DNA of 15,066 bases. It comes from Planctomycetota bacterium. Lineage in GTDB: Bacteria > Planctomycetota > B129-G9. Position numbers and translations under genes: made by a program. The notes under the pieces were generated by a model. The model was not told the DNA's origin. It made no database searches and saw only the letters and a program-made list of their open reading frames with translations. Below, piece by piece: positions 1 through 6,583 of the stretch. Location of the stretch: positions 1 through 15,066 of the forward strand of contig QNCA01000003.1 in the NCBI GenBank assembly GCA_003644325.1, written 5' to 3'. How positions within the stretch are numbered: position 1 is the stretch's first letter; every line of letters begins with the position of its first letter.

Positions 1-120
1 CTTGAGTCACAAGGCAAACATAAATGGCATATTACGCTATCATAGCGCATTCTATCAGCAAGTTGGGCGCCGGACAGTATTGACCTGACCCCATTTTTTG
101 TTTTTTCGGCAGTTATACAC

Positions 121-163
121 CGGGCCGCTCGCGCTACCTGCCCCCCAAACTTTACGCACACCC
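121..163. repeat. 43-bp dispersed repeat, copy 1
   Basis: The stretch aligns with 8423-8465. Shared blocks include CGCTCGCGC, CCCCCAAACTTTA and the trailing GC-CACCC, with scattered C/T differences and one-base gaps. Both copies are intergenic and in the same orientation. Copy 1 lies about 150 bp before the first gene; copy 2 ends on the uvrC stop codon. No function can be read from it; a relic of a mobile or REP-like element is the simplest view. Confidence 0.6.
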
Positions 164-300
164 TCCGGTTGGATAAGGGAATTTTTTGAAAAAAAGCGAG
201 ATTCAGGCGGGACTTGTTGTGTCTAATTATATGTGATATGTGAAATTGGCGATGAGGGGCGGTGAGCGCTTATTCACCTCCGACGAGGCCTTTTATTTCA

Positions 301-305
301 GGGAG
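301..305 (+). promoter_or_regulatory. ribosome binding site deciding the start at 316
   Basis: GGGAG sits 10 nt before ATG 316. An in-frame GTG at 262 would add 18 residues in front of a classic signal peptide and has a poorly spaced purine run, so ATG 316 is preferred. Confidence 0.6.
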
Positions 306-315
306 CAGTAAGACC

Positions 316-1536
316 ATGAAGATAAAAAAATGTGTCGCGATTCTGGTCTGCCTTGCGGCGGCGTTCGTTGCGTTTGCAGGCCCGGCGCGAGCCTATACGC
401 GCTACTACGGCAGGATGGCCGGCACCGGCGACTGGTCCGGCGCGGGCAGAATGGCCGGCCTGAAGACCGCCATGAACAGTTGGGACAACTGGGGCCTGGG
501 CGGCGGCCTGGGAATGCTGGAGCCCTGCACCAAGGAGTGGATAATGCACCCCGACACCGGGGCGATTGCATGGCTGGACGGTCAGGCCGACGACGATGAC
601 CTGGTGTACTTTCACTTCGGCGGCCACGGAGGCTACGCGGAGGCAGATGCGGACGGCGACGACGATGCGACGCCCGTCTGGGGCGATGAGATCTACGGCA
701 ACCACAGCGCCTGGTACATCTACGACGACGAGTTCGCCGATGCGTTCCAGACGATAAACGGCGGCAGGAAGGTGTTCCTGATGGAGACGTGCTGCGCCGG
801 CGGCATAGTGGGCGGCACGCACGACTTGCAGCCCGGGCAGGACAACCTGACGGTGGGCTGGTCGTCGGCCGAGGAGCAGGATTCGCTCTACGAGTTTGTT
901 GAAACGTTGCGCCGGGGCTGTGCCAAGCCCGAGGGCGGCGGGTTCGCCCCGGCGGATTTCGACCAGAACCACGTAATCACCGTGGGCGAGTGGCTGGAGT
1001 ACGCGAGAATATTCCCGGAACACTCCGATAACGAGGTGGGCTGGGATGGCGGCGGGGAAGAGTTCCCGATATTATATGACAACATCGCCGAGTTGGCCTG
1101 CGAGATTTCGGGCAACGAAGGAAACTACCTCTACGAGTACACCCTGACAAACGACTCCTGGCAGGACCACGTGGAGGTCTTCGGCATCGACCTGCGCGAC
1201 GCGACCGTCACCGACATCGCCGCACCCGAGGGCTGGACTTGGCAGATGGAGGGAAACGCGGTAGTGTGGAGGGCGGAAAACCCGGAGGCATGTCTCGACC
1301 CCGGGGCATTGCTGGGGGACTTCTTGATAAGCAGCCCGTGCGCCCCGCGCGCAGAGCAGAGCGCCTGGGGGAGCGAGTTCACCGGATTTGACGACGACGG
1401 AGCGCTTTTCATGGGCCAGGATGAGGGACTCACCACGATACCCATGTCCGCGATTCCCGAGCCGGGCAGTGTCATGCTTGTGGTGTGCGGCCTCGCGGGC
1501 GCCCTGGGCGTGATTTCGCGCAGGCTCAGAGGATAA
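316..1536 (+). CDS. Secreted clan CD (caspase/legumain-like) peptidase homologue with PEP-CTERM anchor
   Basis: The 406-residue product starts with a signal peptide (KIKK, hydrophobic core, likely cut after ARA at residue 26). Residues 98-108 hold a hydrophobic strand ending in GGHGG, the expected position of the catalytic His (His104). Residues 153-163 form a second strand ending METCCAGG, matching the clan CD pattern of acidic residue-x-Cys (Cys159, or Cys160). The HG and E-x-C-x-x-G layout resembles legumain (C13) and caspase (C14) relatives. A loop at 214-225 (D-x-D-x-N-x-x-I-x-x-x-E) has EF-hand calcium-binding spacing. Residues 260-375 look like a beta-sandwich, and the C-terminus is IPEPG (380-384), a membrane segment and SRRLRG, a PEP-CTERM exosortase signal. 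Inference: an exported protease released or anchored at the cell surface or extracellular matrix. Substrate is unknown. It appears monocistronic, with a terminator directly after it. Confidence 0.75.
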   Translation: MKIKKCVAILVCLAAAFVAFAGPARAYTRYYGRMAGTGDWSGAGRMAGLKTAMNSWDNWGLGGGLGMLEPCTKEWIMHPDTGAIAWLDGQADDDDLVYFHFGGHGGYAEADADGDDDATPVWGDEIYGNHSAWYIYDDEFADAFQTINGGRKVFLMETCCAGGIVGGTHDLQPGQDNLTVGWSSAEEQDSLYEFVETLRRGCAKPEGGGFAPADFDQNHVITVGEWLEYARIFPEHSDNEVGWDGGGEEFPILYDNIAELACEISGNEGNYLYEYTLTNDSWQDHVEVFGIDLRDATVTDIAAPEGWTWQMEGNAVVWRAENPEACLDPGALLGDFLISSPCAPRAEQSAWGSEFTGFDDDGALFMGQDEGLTTIPMSAIPEPGSVMLVVCGLAGALGVISRRLRG

Positions 1537-1563
1537 GACATCGCTCCCGGGAAAGAACATCCG

Positions 1564-1600
1564 AACGGACGGCCGATGCGCGCCGTCCGTTTTCATTTAT
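1564..1600 (+). terminator. Rho-independent terminator of the peptidase gene
   Basis: A perfect 10-bp stem (1564-1573 with 1582-1591, AACGGACGGC) closes an 8-nt loop and runs into TTTTCATTTAT. It begins 28 bp after the stop codon at 1536. Its arms are also compatible with weak activity from the other strand. Confidence 0.8.
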
Positions 1601-1740
1601 GCCCGCACATATTTATCAGGCATGATTTTTGTCGGCCGAGGATGGGAGCGCACAACGTCGCGTGCCTCTCCGTTCATCGCGCGGATACCGGAGGAAGATG
1701 CAATGTCCGGGGTCCTTCCCACATGCGGCTTTATACCGGC

Positions 1741-1769
1741 TTGACAGCATCTCCGGCGTGTGCTAGAAA
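1741..1769 (+). promoter_or_regulatory. Strong sigma-70-type promoter of the DUF1858-recG-CNNM operon
   Basis: A perfect -35 TTGACA (1741-1746), a 17-bp spacer and -10 TAGAAA (1764-1769) preceded by TGC, i.e. an extended -10. Transcription would begin around 1776, within about two bases of ATG 1778, so the mRNA should be leaderless or nearly so. Confidence 0.7.
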
Positions 1770-1777
1770 GAAGGGAG

Positions 1778-2020
1778 ATGGCGAAGAGATTCAAAACCGG
1801 CATGCTGATATCCGAGGCGCTGGAGTTGCGCGAGGATGCCGCCGAGGTCTTTAACTCCTTCGGTTTGCCCTGCCATCGCTGTGCCGTGGCCGAGGTCGAG
1901 ACCATCGGGCAGGGCGCGCGCTCTAACGGCCTTGACCCCGAGGAAATTCTTGCAAAACTCAACTCCCTGTTCAACAAGAAGGAAACCGCTCCATCCGCGC
2001 AACCGCACCCAACCGGCTAA
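1778..2020 (+). CDS. DUF1858 domain small CxxC protein
   Basis: An 80-residue protein made up almost entirely of a DUF1858 (hybrid-cluster-protein-associated redox disulfide) domain. Visible family features are the N-terminal TGMLISEAL segment, the AAEVFNSFGLPCHRC core with a CxxC pair at Cys32 and Cys35, and the trailing GLDPEEILAKLNSLF helix. The family is thought to act in redox or metal-linked roles, but its biochemical role is not established. ATG 1778 is chosen over an in-frame GTG at 1760 because the predicted transcription start lies downstream of 1760. The purine run AAGAAGGGAG directly abuts the ATG. It is the first gene of the operon and ends 2 bp before the recG start, so coupled translation is likely. 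The last 12 residues are a low-complexity tail. Confidence 0.8.
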   Translation: MAKRFKTGMLISEALELREDAAEVFNSFGLPCHRCAVAEVETIGQGARSNGLDPEEILAKLNSLFNKKETAPSAQPHPTG

Positions 2021-2022
2021 AA

Positions 2023-4233
2023 TTGAGCGAAGAAACAGACATAGACCCGGACCCCGGCCTGCGATACCCGACCCGCCCCGGGCGCGCGCGCCCGTACGGG
2101 CCCTCGAAACGAGATAATTTCGACTCCCTCAAAAAGTCCGCGCAGTACGTCCGCGGCGTGGGGCCGAAAAACGCCGCCAGGCTGCGAAAACTCAACATCA
2201 AGACCGTCGGCGACCTGCTGTATCACCTGCCGAGGAAATACCTCGACTGCTCGAAGATCGTCCCCATGAACCAGGCGCGTCCAAAGCGGTTTTGCACCGT
2301 CCGGGGCAACGTCATCGACGCGGAGACCCGGCGAACTTACGGCGGCAAGACGATAACAAAGTTCGTTCTCACCGACGGCACCGGCGCGATGGCCGCCGTC
2401 TGGTTCAACGCCCCCTATATGGCCGAAGCCATGAAGGAAGGCGACGTGGTCGTCATGTCGGGAAAGGTGAATTTCTACGACATGGCGCAGATGGTCTCGC
2501 CGGAGTTCGAGGTGCTCGGCACGGACGAGGCCGAGGCGCTGGGCGACATGGCGCGCGCCATGCCCATCCTGCCCGTGTATCGCGCCACGGAGGGTCTCAC
2601 GCAAAGACGCCTGCGCCTGATTATGGGCAACGCCCTCAGGCTGGCATTGAAGGATGTCCGCGATTTCCTGCCGCCGGCGATGCTCCGCGCGCGGAAACTG
2701 CCCTCGCTCCCGGACGCCCTGCGCAAGGCACATTTCCCCCAAAAAATGAAAGAGGCGGAAACCGCGCGCAAACGCCTGGCCTACGATGAACTGTTCCTCA
2801 TGGAACTGGTTCTGGCATTGCGACACAAGGCGCTGAAAAGGGATGACAAGACCCATCGCGTCGACGTCTCGGCGAAAATCGACGAGCACATCCGGCGGCT
2901 CTTCCCGTTCCAACTGACCGCCGCGCAGGAAAAGGTCCTCACGGAGATAGTCGGCGATATACGGTCGGCCAAACCGATGAACCGGCTCCTGCAGGGGGAC
3001 GTCGGTTCCGGCAAGACGGTCGTGGCGCTCTACGCCATGCTCTGCTACGTCGCCAACAAGCGCCAGGCCGCGCTCATGGCCCCCACCGAGATACTTGCAC
3101 AGCAGCACTACCAGACCGTGTCGCGGCTCCTGAAGAACAGCCGCGTGCGGATACTGCCTCTCATCGGCGGCATGCCGAAGCGAAAACGCCGTGAAAGTCT
3201 GGCCGCCATCGCCGCAGGGGAGGTCGATATCGTCATCGGCACCCACGCGCTGATTCAGGCCGACGTGAACTTCGCCGGACTCGGCATCATCGTCGTCGAT
3301 GAGCAGCACAAGTTCGGCGTGATGCAGCGCGGCTCCCTCATCAAGAAGAGCCTGAATCCCGACGTGCTCATCATGACGGCCACGCCCATCCCGAGGACGC
3401 TGACCATGACGGTCTTCGGAGACCTGGACGTCTCGATAATCGACAGGATGCCCCCCGGCAGAAAGCGCGTCAAGACCTGGTGGGTGCCGCGGCGAAAACT
3501 CCCGGGCGCTTATGACTTCATTCGCAAGGAAATCAACAGGGGCCGGCAGGCCTACTTCGTCTATCCGCTCGTGGAGGAATCCACCGCCGAGCAGACCAGG
3601 CAGTTAAAGAACGCCACGAAGATGGCGGAACTGCTGGGGAAAGACGTCTTCCCGGAGTTCAGGGTCGGCCTGCTACACGGTCGGATGTCGAGCGAGGAAA
3701 AGAAATCCATAATGCTTTCCTTCCGCGACGGTAAAATACAGGTACTCGTTTCCACCATAGTCATCGAGGTGGGCATAGACGTACCCAACGCCACGATGAT
3801 GGTGATAGAGAACGCGGAGCGCTTCGGGCTGTCGCAGTTGCACCAGTTGCGCGGGCGCATAGGGCGCGGCTCGGAGGAGTCATACTGCATGCTCTTCGGC
3901 AATCCCCGCACCCCCGAGGGAAAGGAGAGGCTCAAGATAATCTCGCGCACTTCCGACGGCTTTAAGATAGCGGAGGAGGACCTGCGCCTGCGCGGCCCGG
4001 GCGAGTTCTTCGGCACGCGCCAGCACGGCCTGCCCGAACTGAGGATCGCCAACATCGTTGAAGACTACGAAATCCTGCGCGTGGCCCGGCGCGACGCCTT
4101 TTCAGTGGCGCAAAAGAAGTCTGTCACGGCCGGAGGCCGAGGCGTCCCAATCGACGGGACCTATTACGGCGCGATGCTGAAAGAGGTGCGCAGCCGTTTC
4201 GCGGACATGGTCGAACTTATCGGCGTGGGATGA
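2023..4233 (+). CDS. recG: ATP-dependent DNA helicase RecG
   Basis: RecG is a double-stranded DNA translocase that reverses stalled forks and migrates branches during repair. The 736-residue product contains the wedge domain (about 36-280, with the helix-hairpin-like GVGPKNAARL at 45-54 and an OB-fold segment around 92-165), then a superfamily 2 helicase: Walker A GDVGSGKT (325-332), DEQH box (426-429), TATPIPRT (452-459), IEVGIDVPNA (581-590) and HQLRGRIGRG (607-616). The C-terminal part includes LRGPGEFFGTRQHG. The first 32 residues are a charged, proline-rich extension beyond the usual start. The start is TTG with no Shine-Dalgarno sequence, 2 bp after the DUF1858 stop, implying translational coupling. 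No ATG lies before residue 82, so TTG is the best choice, but it is less certain than the identity. Confidence 0.97.
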   Translation: MSEETDIDPDPGLRYPTRPGRARPYGPSKRDNFDSLKKSAQYVRGVGPKNAARLRKLNIKTVGDLLYHLPRKYLDCSKIVPMNQARPKRFCTVRGNVIDAETRRTYGGKTITKFVLTDGTGAMAAVWFNAPYMAEAMKEGDVVVMSGKVNFYDMAQMVSPEFEVLGTDEAEALGDMARAMPILPVYRATEGLTQRRLRLIMGNALRLALKDVRDFLPPAMLRARKLPSLPDALRKAHFPQKMKEAETARKRLAYDELFLMELVLALRHKALKRDDKTHRVDVSAKIDEHIRRLFPFQLTAAQEKVLTEIVGDIRSAKPMNRLLQGDVGSGKTVVALYAMLCYVANKRQAALMAPTEILAQQHYQTVSRLLKNSRVRILPLIGGMPKRKRRESLAAIAAGEVDIVIGTHALIQADVNFAGLGIIVVDEQHKFGVMQRGSLIKKSLNPDVLIMTATPIPRTLTMTVFGDLDVSIIDRMPPGRKRVKTWWVPRRKLPGAYDFIRKEINRGRQAYFVYPLVEESTAEQTRQLKNATKMAELLGKDVFPEFRVGLLHGRMSSEEKKSIMLSFRDGKIQVLVSTIVIEVGIDVPNATMMVIENAERFGLSQLHQLRGRIGRGSEESYCMLFGNPRTPEGKERLKIISRTSDGFKIAEEDLRLRGPGEFFGTRQHGLPELRIANIVEDYEILRVARRDAFSVAQKKSVTAGGRGVPIDGTYYGAMLKEVRSRFADMVELIGVG

Positions 4234-4234
4234 A

Positions 4235-5461
4235 ATGCCGGGAAATATTACGATACAATTGGCGGAAATGTGCGTGCTGCTGGCGCTGTCGGCGTTCTTC
4301 AGCGGTTCGGAGACGGCGCTCTTCTCGCTCACGCGCAAGCAGGTGCGCGCGTTCCGCGACGGCAACTCCCTCATAGGCAACATCATCTATTCCGTGGTCG
4401 GCAGCCCGCGCAGTCTGCTGGTGACGGTTCTTCTGGGCAACATGATAGTGAACGTCATGTTCTGCAGCACGGCGTTCGCTCTTGCCCGGGGGATGAACGA
4501 CCCCTCTCGTGTCATAGCGGCGAACCTGGCCGCGTTGCTCGCGCTGATAATCTTCGGCGAAATCGCCCCCAAGACGGTCGCCGTCAGGGCGCCCGCCGCG
4601 TTCTCGAAATGCAGCGCAATCCCGATGTTCCTCCTGCAAAAGGCGGTCAGCCCGGCGGCGATGCTCTTTCACCTCGTGAGGCGCGAACGTCCGAGAGCGC
4701 ATGGAGACCCCTCCGCCATGACCCCCCAGGAGATAAAGCAGATCATCGCCTCGGCCGGGCGGGGCGGGGCCGTCGGCAAGAGACTCAGCAGGCTCATCAG
4801 CGCAATCGTCGATTTCCGCGAAATCCGCGTCAGGGAGGTCATGGTGCCGCGCGTGGATGTCGTCGCCTTCAGAAAAACCGACGGCATGGACGACCTCATC
4901 GCGCTCATCAAAAAAGAAAAGGTCAAGAACATCCCCGTTTTCAGCGGTTACAAGGACGACGTTGTGGGATTGATAAGCGCCAAGGACGTCTTCTGCACGA
5001 AGGCAGGCAACCCCGCGGAACTGATACGGCCCGTCCTGATAGTTCCCGAAAACAAAAGCATAGAAAGCCTCCTCATCGAGTTTCAGCGCGAACGCCGCAA
5101 GTTTGCGGTCGTCGTCAACGAGCACGGCGCCATGGAGGGGATAGTAACAATTGAGGACATACTCGAAGAGATAGTGGGAGAGATAGAGGACGAGTTCGAC
5201 CGCAGGCGGCGCGGCATAAGACCGGAGGGTAGGTACCGTATGGAAATCCCCGGAGACCTCTCATTGAGGGACTTCAACGAGCGGTTCGGCTGCGCGCTGG
5301 AAGCGAAAGACGTGGATACCGTCGGCGGTTACATCGCGGCCCGGTTGGGCAGGGTGCCGCGTGTCGGCGACAGGGTGGAATGCGAATCGGTCAGACTGCT
5401 TGTCAAAGGCGTCGGCAGGCATCGTGTAACCAGGGTATCCGTGGACAGGCATCCCGATTAG
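4235..5461 (+). CDS. CNNM/HlyC-CorC family membrane protein with CBS pair
   Basis: A 408-residue inner-membrane protein of the CNNM (DUF21) family, whose members are linked to Mg2+ or other divalent cation efflux. Domains in order: DUF21 membrane domain (about 5-190) with the signature SAFFSGSETALFSLTR (19-34) and GEIAPKTVAVRAP (108-120), a CBS pair (about 200-318, with VMVPRVDVV at 202-210 and GIVTIEDILEEIVGEI at 302-317), and a C-terminal CorC_HlyC transporter-associated domain (about 325-405, containing DTVGGYIAARLGRVPRVGD). Full length for the family. ATG 4235 begins 1 bp after the recG stop with GTGGGA just upstream, so coupling is likely. The older name hemolysin C is not evidence for a toxin. 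Confidence 0.9.
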   Translation: MPGNITIQLAEMCVLLALSAFFSGSETALFSLTRKQVRAFRDGNSLIGNIIYSVVGSPRSLLVTVLLGNMIVNVMFCSTAFALARGMNDPSRVIAANLAALLALIIFGEIAPKTVAVRAPAAFSKCSAIPMFLLQKAVSPAAMLFHLVRRERPRAHGDPSAMTPQEIKQIIASAGRGGAVGKRLSRLISAIVDFREIRVREVMVPRVDVVAFRKTDGMDDLIALIKKEKVKNIPVFSGYKDDVVGLISAKDVFCTKAGNPAELIRPVLIVPENKSIESLLIEFQRERRKFAVVVNEHGAMEGIVTIEDILEEIVGEIEDEFDRRRRGIRPEGRYRMEIPGDLSLRDFNERFGCALEAKDVDTVGGYIAARLGRVPRVGDRVECESVRLLVKGVGRHRVTRVSVDRHPD

Positions 5462-5463
5462 GA
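5460..5463 (+). promoter_or_regulatory. ribosome binding site deciding the TTG start at 5470
   Basis: AGGA lies 6 nt before TTG 5470 and overlaps the stop codon of the preceding gene. An in-frame ATG at 5380 would add 30 polar residues before the first membrane helix, and an ATG further in would cut the helix, so TTG is favoured. Confidence 0.65.
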
Positions 5464-5469
5464 ACAGAT

Positions 5470-6462
5470 TTGACGTCACTACTTATACTTTTTGTTATCA
5501 TCGCGGGCATCGTAATGTCGGCGTTTTTCTCCGCCTACGAGACCGGCGTGTACTGCCTCAACCGCGCGCGGCTGCGCCTGAAGCTGGAGCAGGGCGACAA
5601 CAGCGCCAGGGGTGTCGACGCGCTGTTGAAAAACATTCACCACCTCGTAGGCACTACGCTGGTCGGAACAAACCTGTCAACATACCTGGCCTCATCCGCA
5701 ATGACCGCCCTGCTGGCATTGTGGCAGGCCTCCGAATCGCGGGCGGAGTTGCTCGCGACCGTCATCCTTGCGCCCGTCATGTTTGTCTTCTCCGAAGTGC
5801 TCCCCAAGAATTACAGCAGAAAACACGCGGACACCGTGGCGTACCGCTGTTACCGCGTGATACGTTTTTTTCACTGGGTCTTCTATATTCCCATGTTCAT
5901 CGTAACGGGCCTGGGCAGACTGCTCACGGCGGCCATCGGCGGAAAGGGTCCCGATGAGAAACTCTCGCTCGACGAGTCCGACCTCCTCTTCTACATCGCC
6001 GAGGGTCTCGACTCCGGCCAGCTGTCGCCCTTCCAGAATCTCGCAGCGCGCAACGTGCTCGCCCTTACCAACAAGACGCTGAAGGATATCATGGCGCCCA
6101 TCGACCGCGTCGCATCCGTGCCGGATACCGCGACAGTCGGCCAGGTAAAGCCCATAGTGGGCGAGAAGCGCCTCTCCAGGTTGCCCATCTATCATGAACG
6201 CCCCGACCGGATAATAGGCAAACTGCACGTCCTGGACCTCCCGTTCCGAAACGGCGACGACCGGCCCGTTATGGATTACATGCGCCCGGTTATAAGGCTG
6301 CCACACGACACCCGGATAGACGCCGCACTCACTAAACTACAGGCCGCGCGCGCGCAGATGGCCGTCGTCACCGCCGGCAAAGAGAAGGACTCACCGGCAA
6401 TCGGCATAATCACGCTTAAAGACATCGTGGAAGAGATCGTCGGCGAACTCCGCGTCTGGTAA
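5470..6462 (+). CDS. Second CNNM/CorC-type membrane protein, short form
   Basis: A 330-residue paralogue of the preceding gene. The DUF21 membrane domain (about 1-185) has helices near 3-22, 69-88, 95-112 and 133-155, the motif FFSAYETGVYCLNRARL (19-35) in place of FFSGSETALF, and SEVLPKNYSRKHAD (108-121) in place of GEIAPKT. A CBS pair follows (about 205-322: IMAPIDRVASV, then GIITLKDIVEEIVGEL). It stops right after the CBS pair, so the CorC_HlyC domain of its neighbour is missing. Inference: the two could work as a heteromer or respond to different ligands. It starts 8 bp after the preceding stop and ends the operon; the next gene converges on it. Confidence 0.85.
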   Translation: MTSLLILFVIIAGIVMSAFFSAYETGVYCLNRARLRLKLEQGDNSARGVDALLKNIHHLVGTTLVGTNLSTYLASSAMTALLALWQASESRAELLATVILAPVMFVFSEVLPKNYSRKHADTVAYRCYRVIRFFHWVFYIPMFIVTGLGRLLTAAIGGKGPDEKLSLDESDLLFYIAEGLDSGQLSPFQNLAARNVLALTNKTLKDIMAPIDRVASVPDTATVGQVKPIVGEKRLSRLPIYHERPDRIIGKLHVLDLPFRNGDDRPVMDYMRPVIRLPHDTRIDAALTKLQAARAQMAVVTAGKEKDSPAIGIITLKDIVEEIVGELRVW

Positions 6463-6521
6463 CCTCTGGGTGCACTCTGACCCATGCGACATCCCTGAAA
6501 AAGAGTTGCACAAAATCCCGC

Positions 6522-6540
6522 CTCAGCCGGAACGGCTGAG
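6522..6540. terminator. Hairpin between convergent genes, likely terminator
   Basis: A perfect 8-bp stem (6522-6529 with 6533-6540, CTCAGCCG arms) and GAA loop between the CNNM and flagellin stops. Read on the minus strand it is followed by GCGGGATTTTG, a modest T-run, so it better suits the flagellin transcript; a bidirectional role is possible. Confidence 0.45.
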
Positions 6541-6567
6541 AAGGCACGCAGAGCGAAAATCTCAAGA

Positions 6568-6582
6568 GCGGCCGGGGGCCGC
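6568..6582 (-). terminator. GC-rich hairpin just past the flagellin stop
   Basis: A 6-bp stem GCGGCC/GGCCGC with a 3-nt loop lies directly beside the flagellin stop codon (6584-6586). The minus strand then reads TCTTGAGATTTT. This may terminate or protect the flagellin mRNA 3' end. Confidence 0.35.
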
Positions 6583-6583
6583 C

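Larger units (their letters stand above)
1..315. other. 5' intergenic region with repeat and AT-rich leader
   Basis: No coding region is supported here. Visible elements are a perfect 13-bp dyad CGCTATCATAGCG at 35-47, the string TTGACCTGACCCC at 83-95 followed by a T-rich stretch (96-109), a 43-bp repeat at 121-163 that recurs before the uvrC stop, and an AT-rich segment at 181-250. The tandem ATATGTG pair lies in the last part. The segment just upstream of 316 carries the ribosome binding site for the first gene. No convincing sigma-70 promoter could be fixed. Confidence 0.5.

Noticed and set aside
216..244. Possible promoter TTGTTG-17-TATGTG before the first PEP-CTERM gene
   Set aside because: The -10 matches the consensus poorly and several alternative spacings are equally good.
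298..1023. 241-codon minus-strand open frame opposite the PEP-CTERM peptidase
   Set aside because: No signal, domain or ribosome binding site; shadow of GC-rich codons.
1576..1854. 92-codon plus-strand frame between the peptidase and DUF1858 genes
   Set aside because: It starts inside the terminator hairpin and overlaps the DUF1858 gene in another frame, with no domain.
2017..3309. 430-codon open frame on the minus strand opposite recG
   Set aside because: It is the mirror of GC-rich recG codons, has low-complexity His/Arg/Gly-rich content and no domain, while RecG motifs are unmistakable on the plus strand.
4217..5125. 302-codon minus-strand open frame opposite the first CNNM gene
   Set aside because: Composition is charged and irregular, and the plus frame carries clear DUF21 and CBS motifs.
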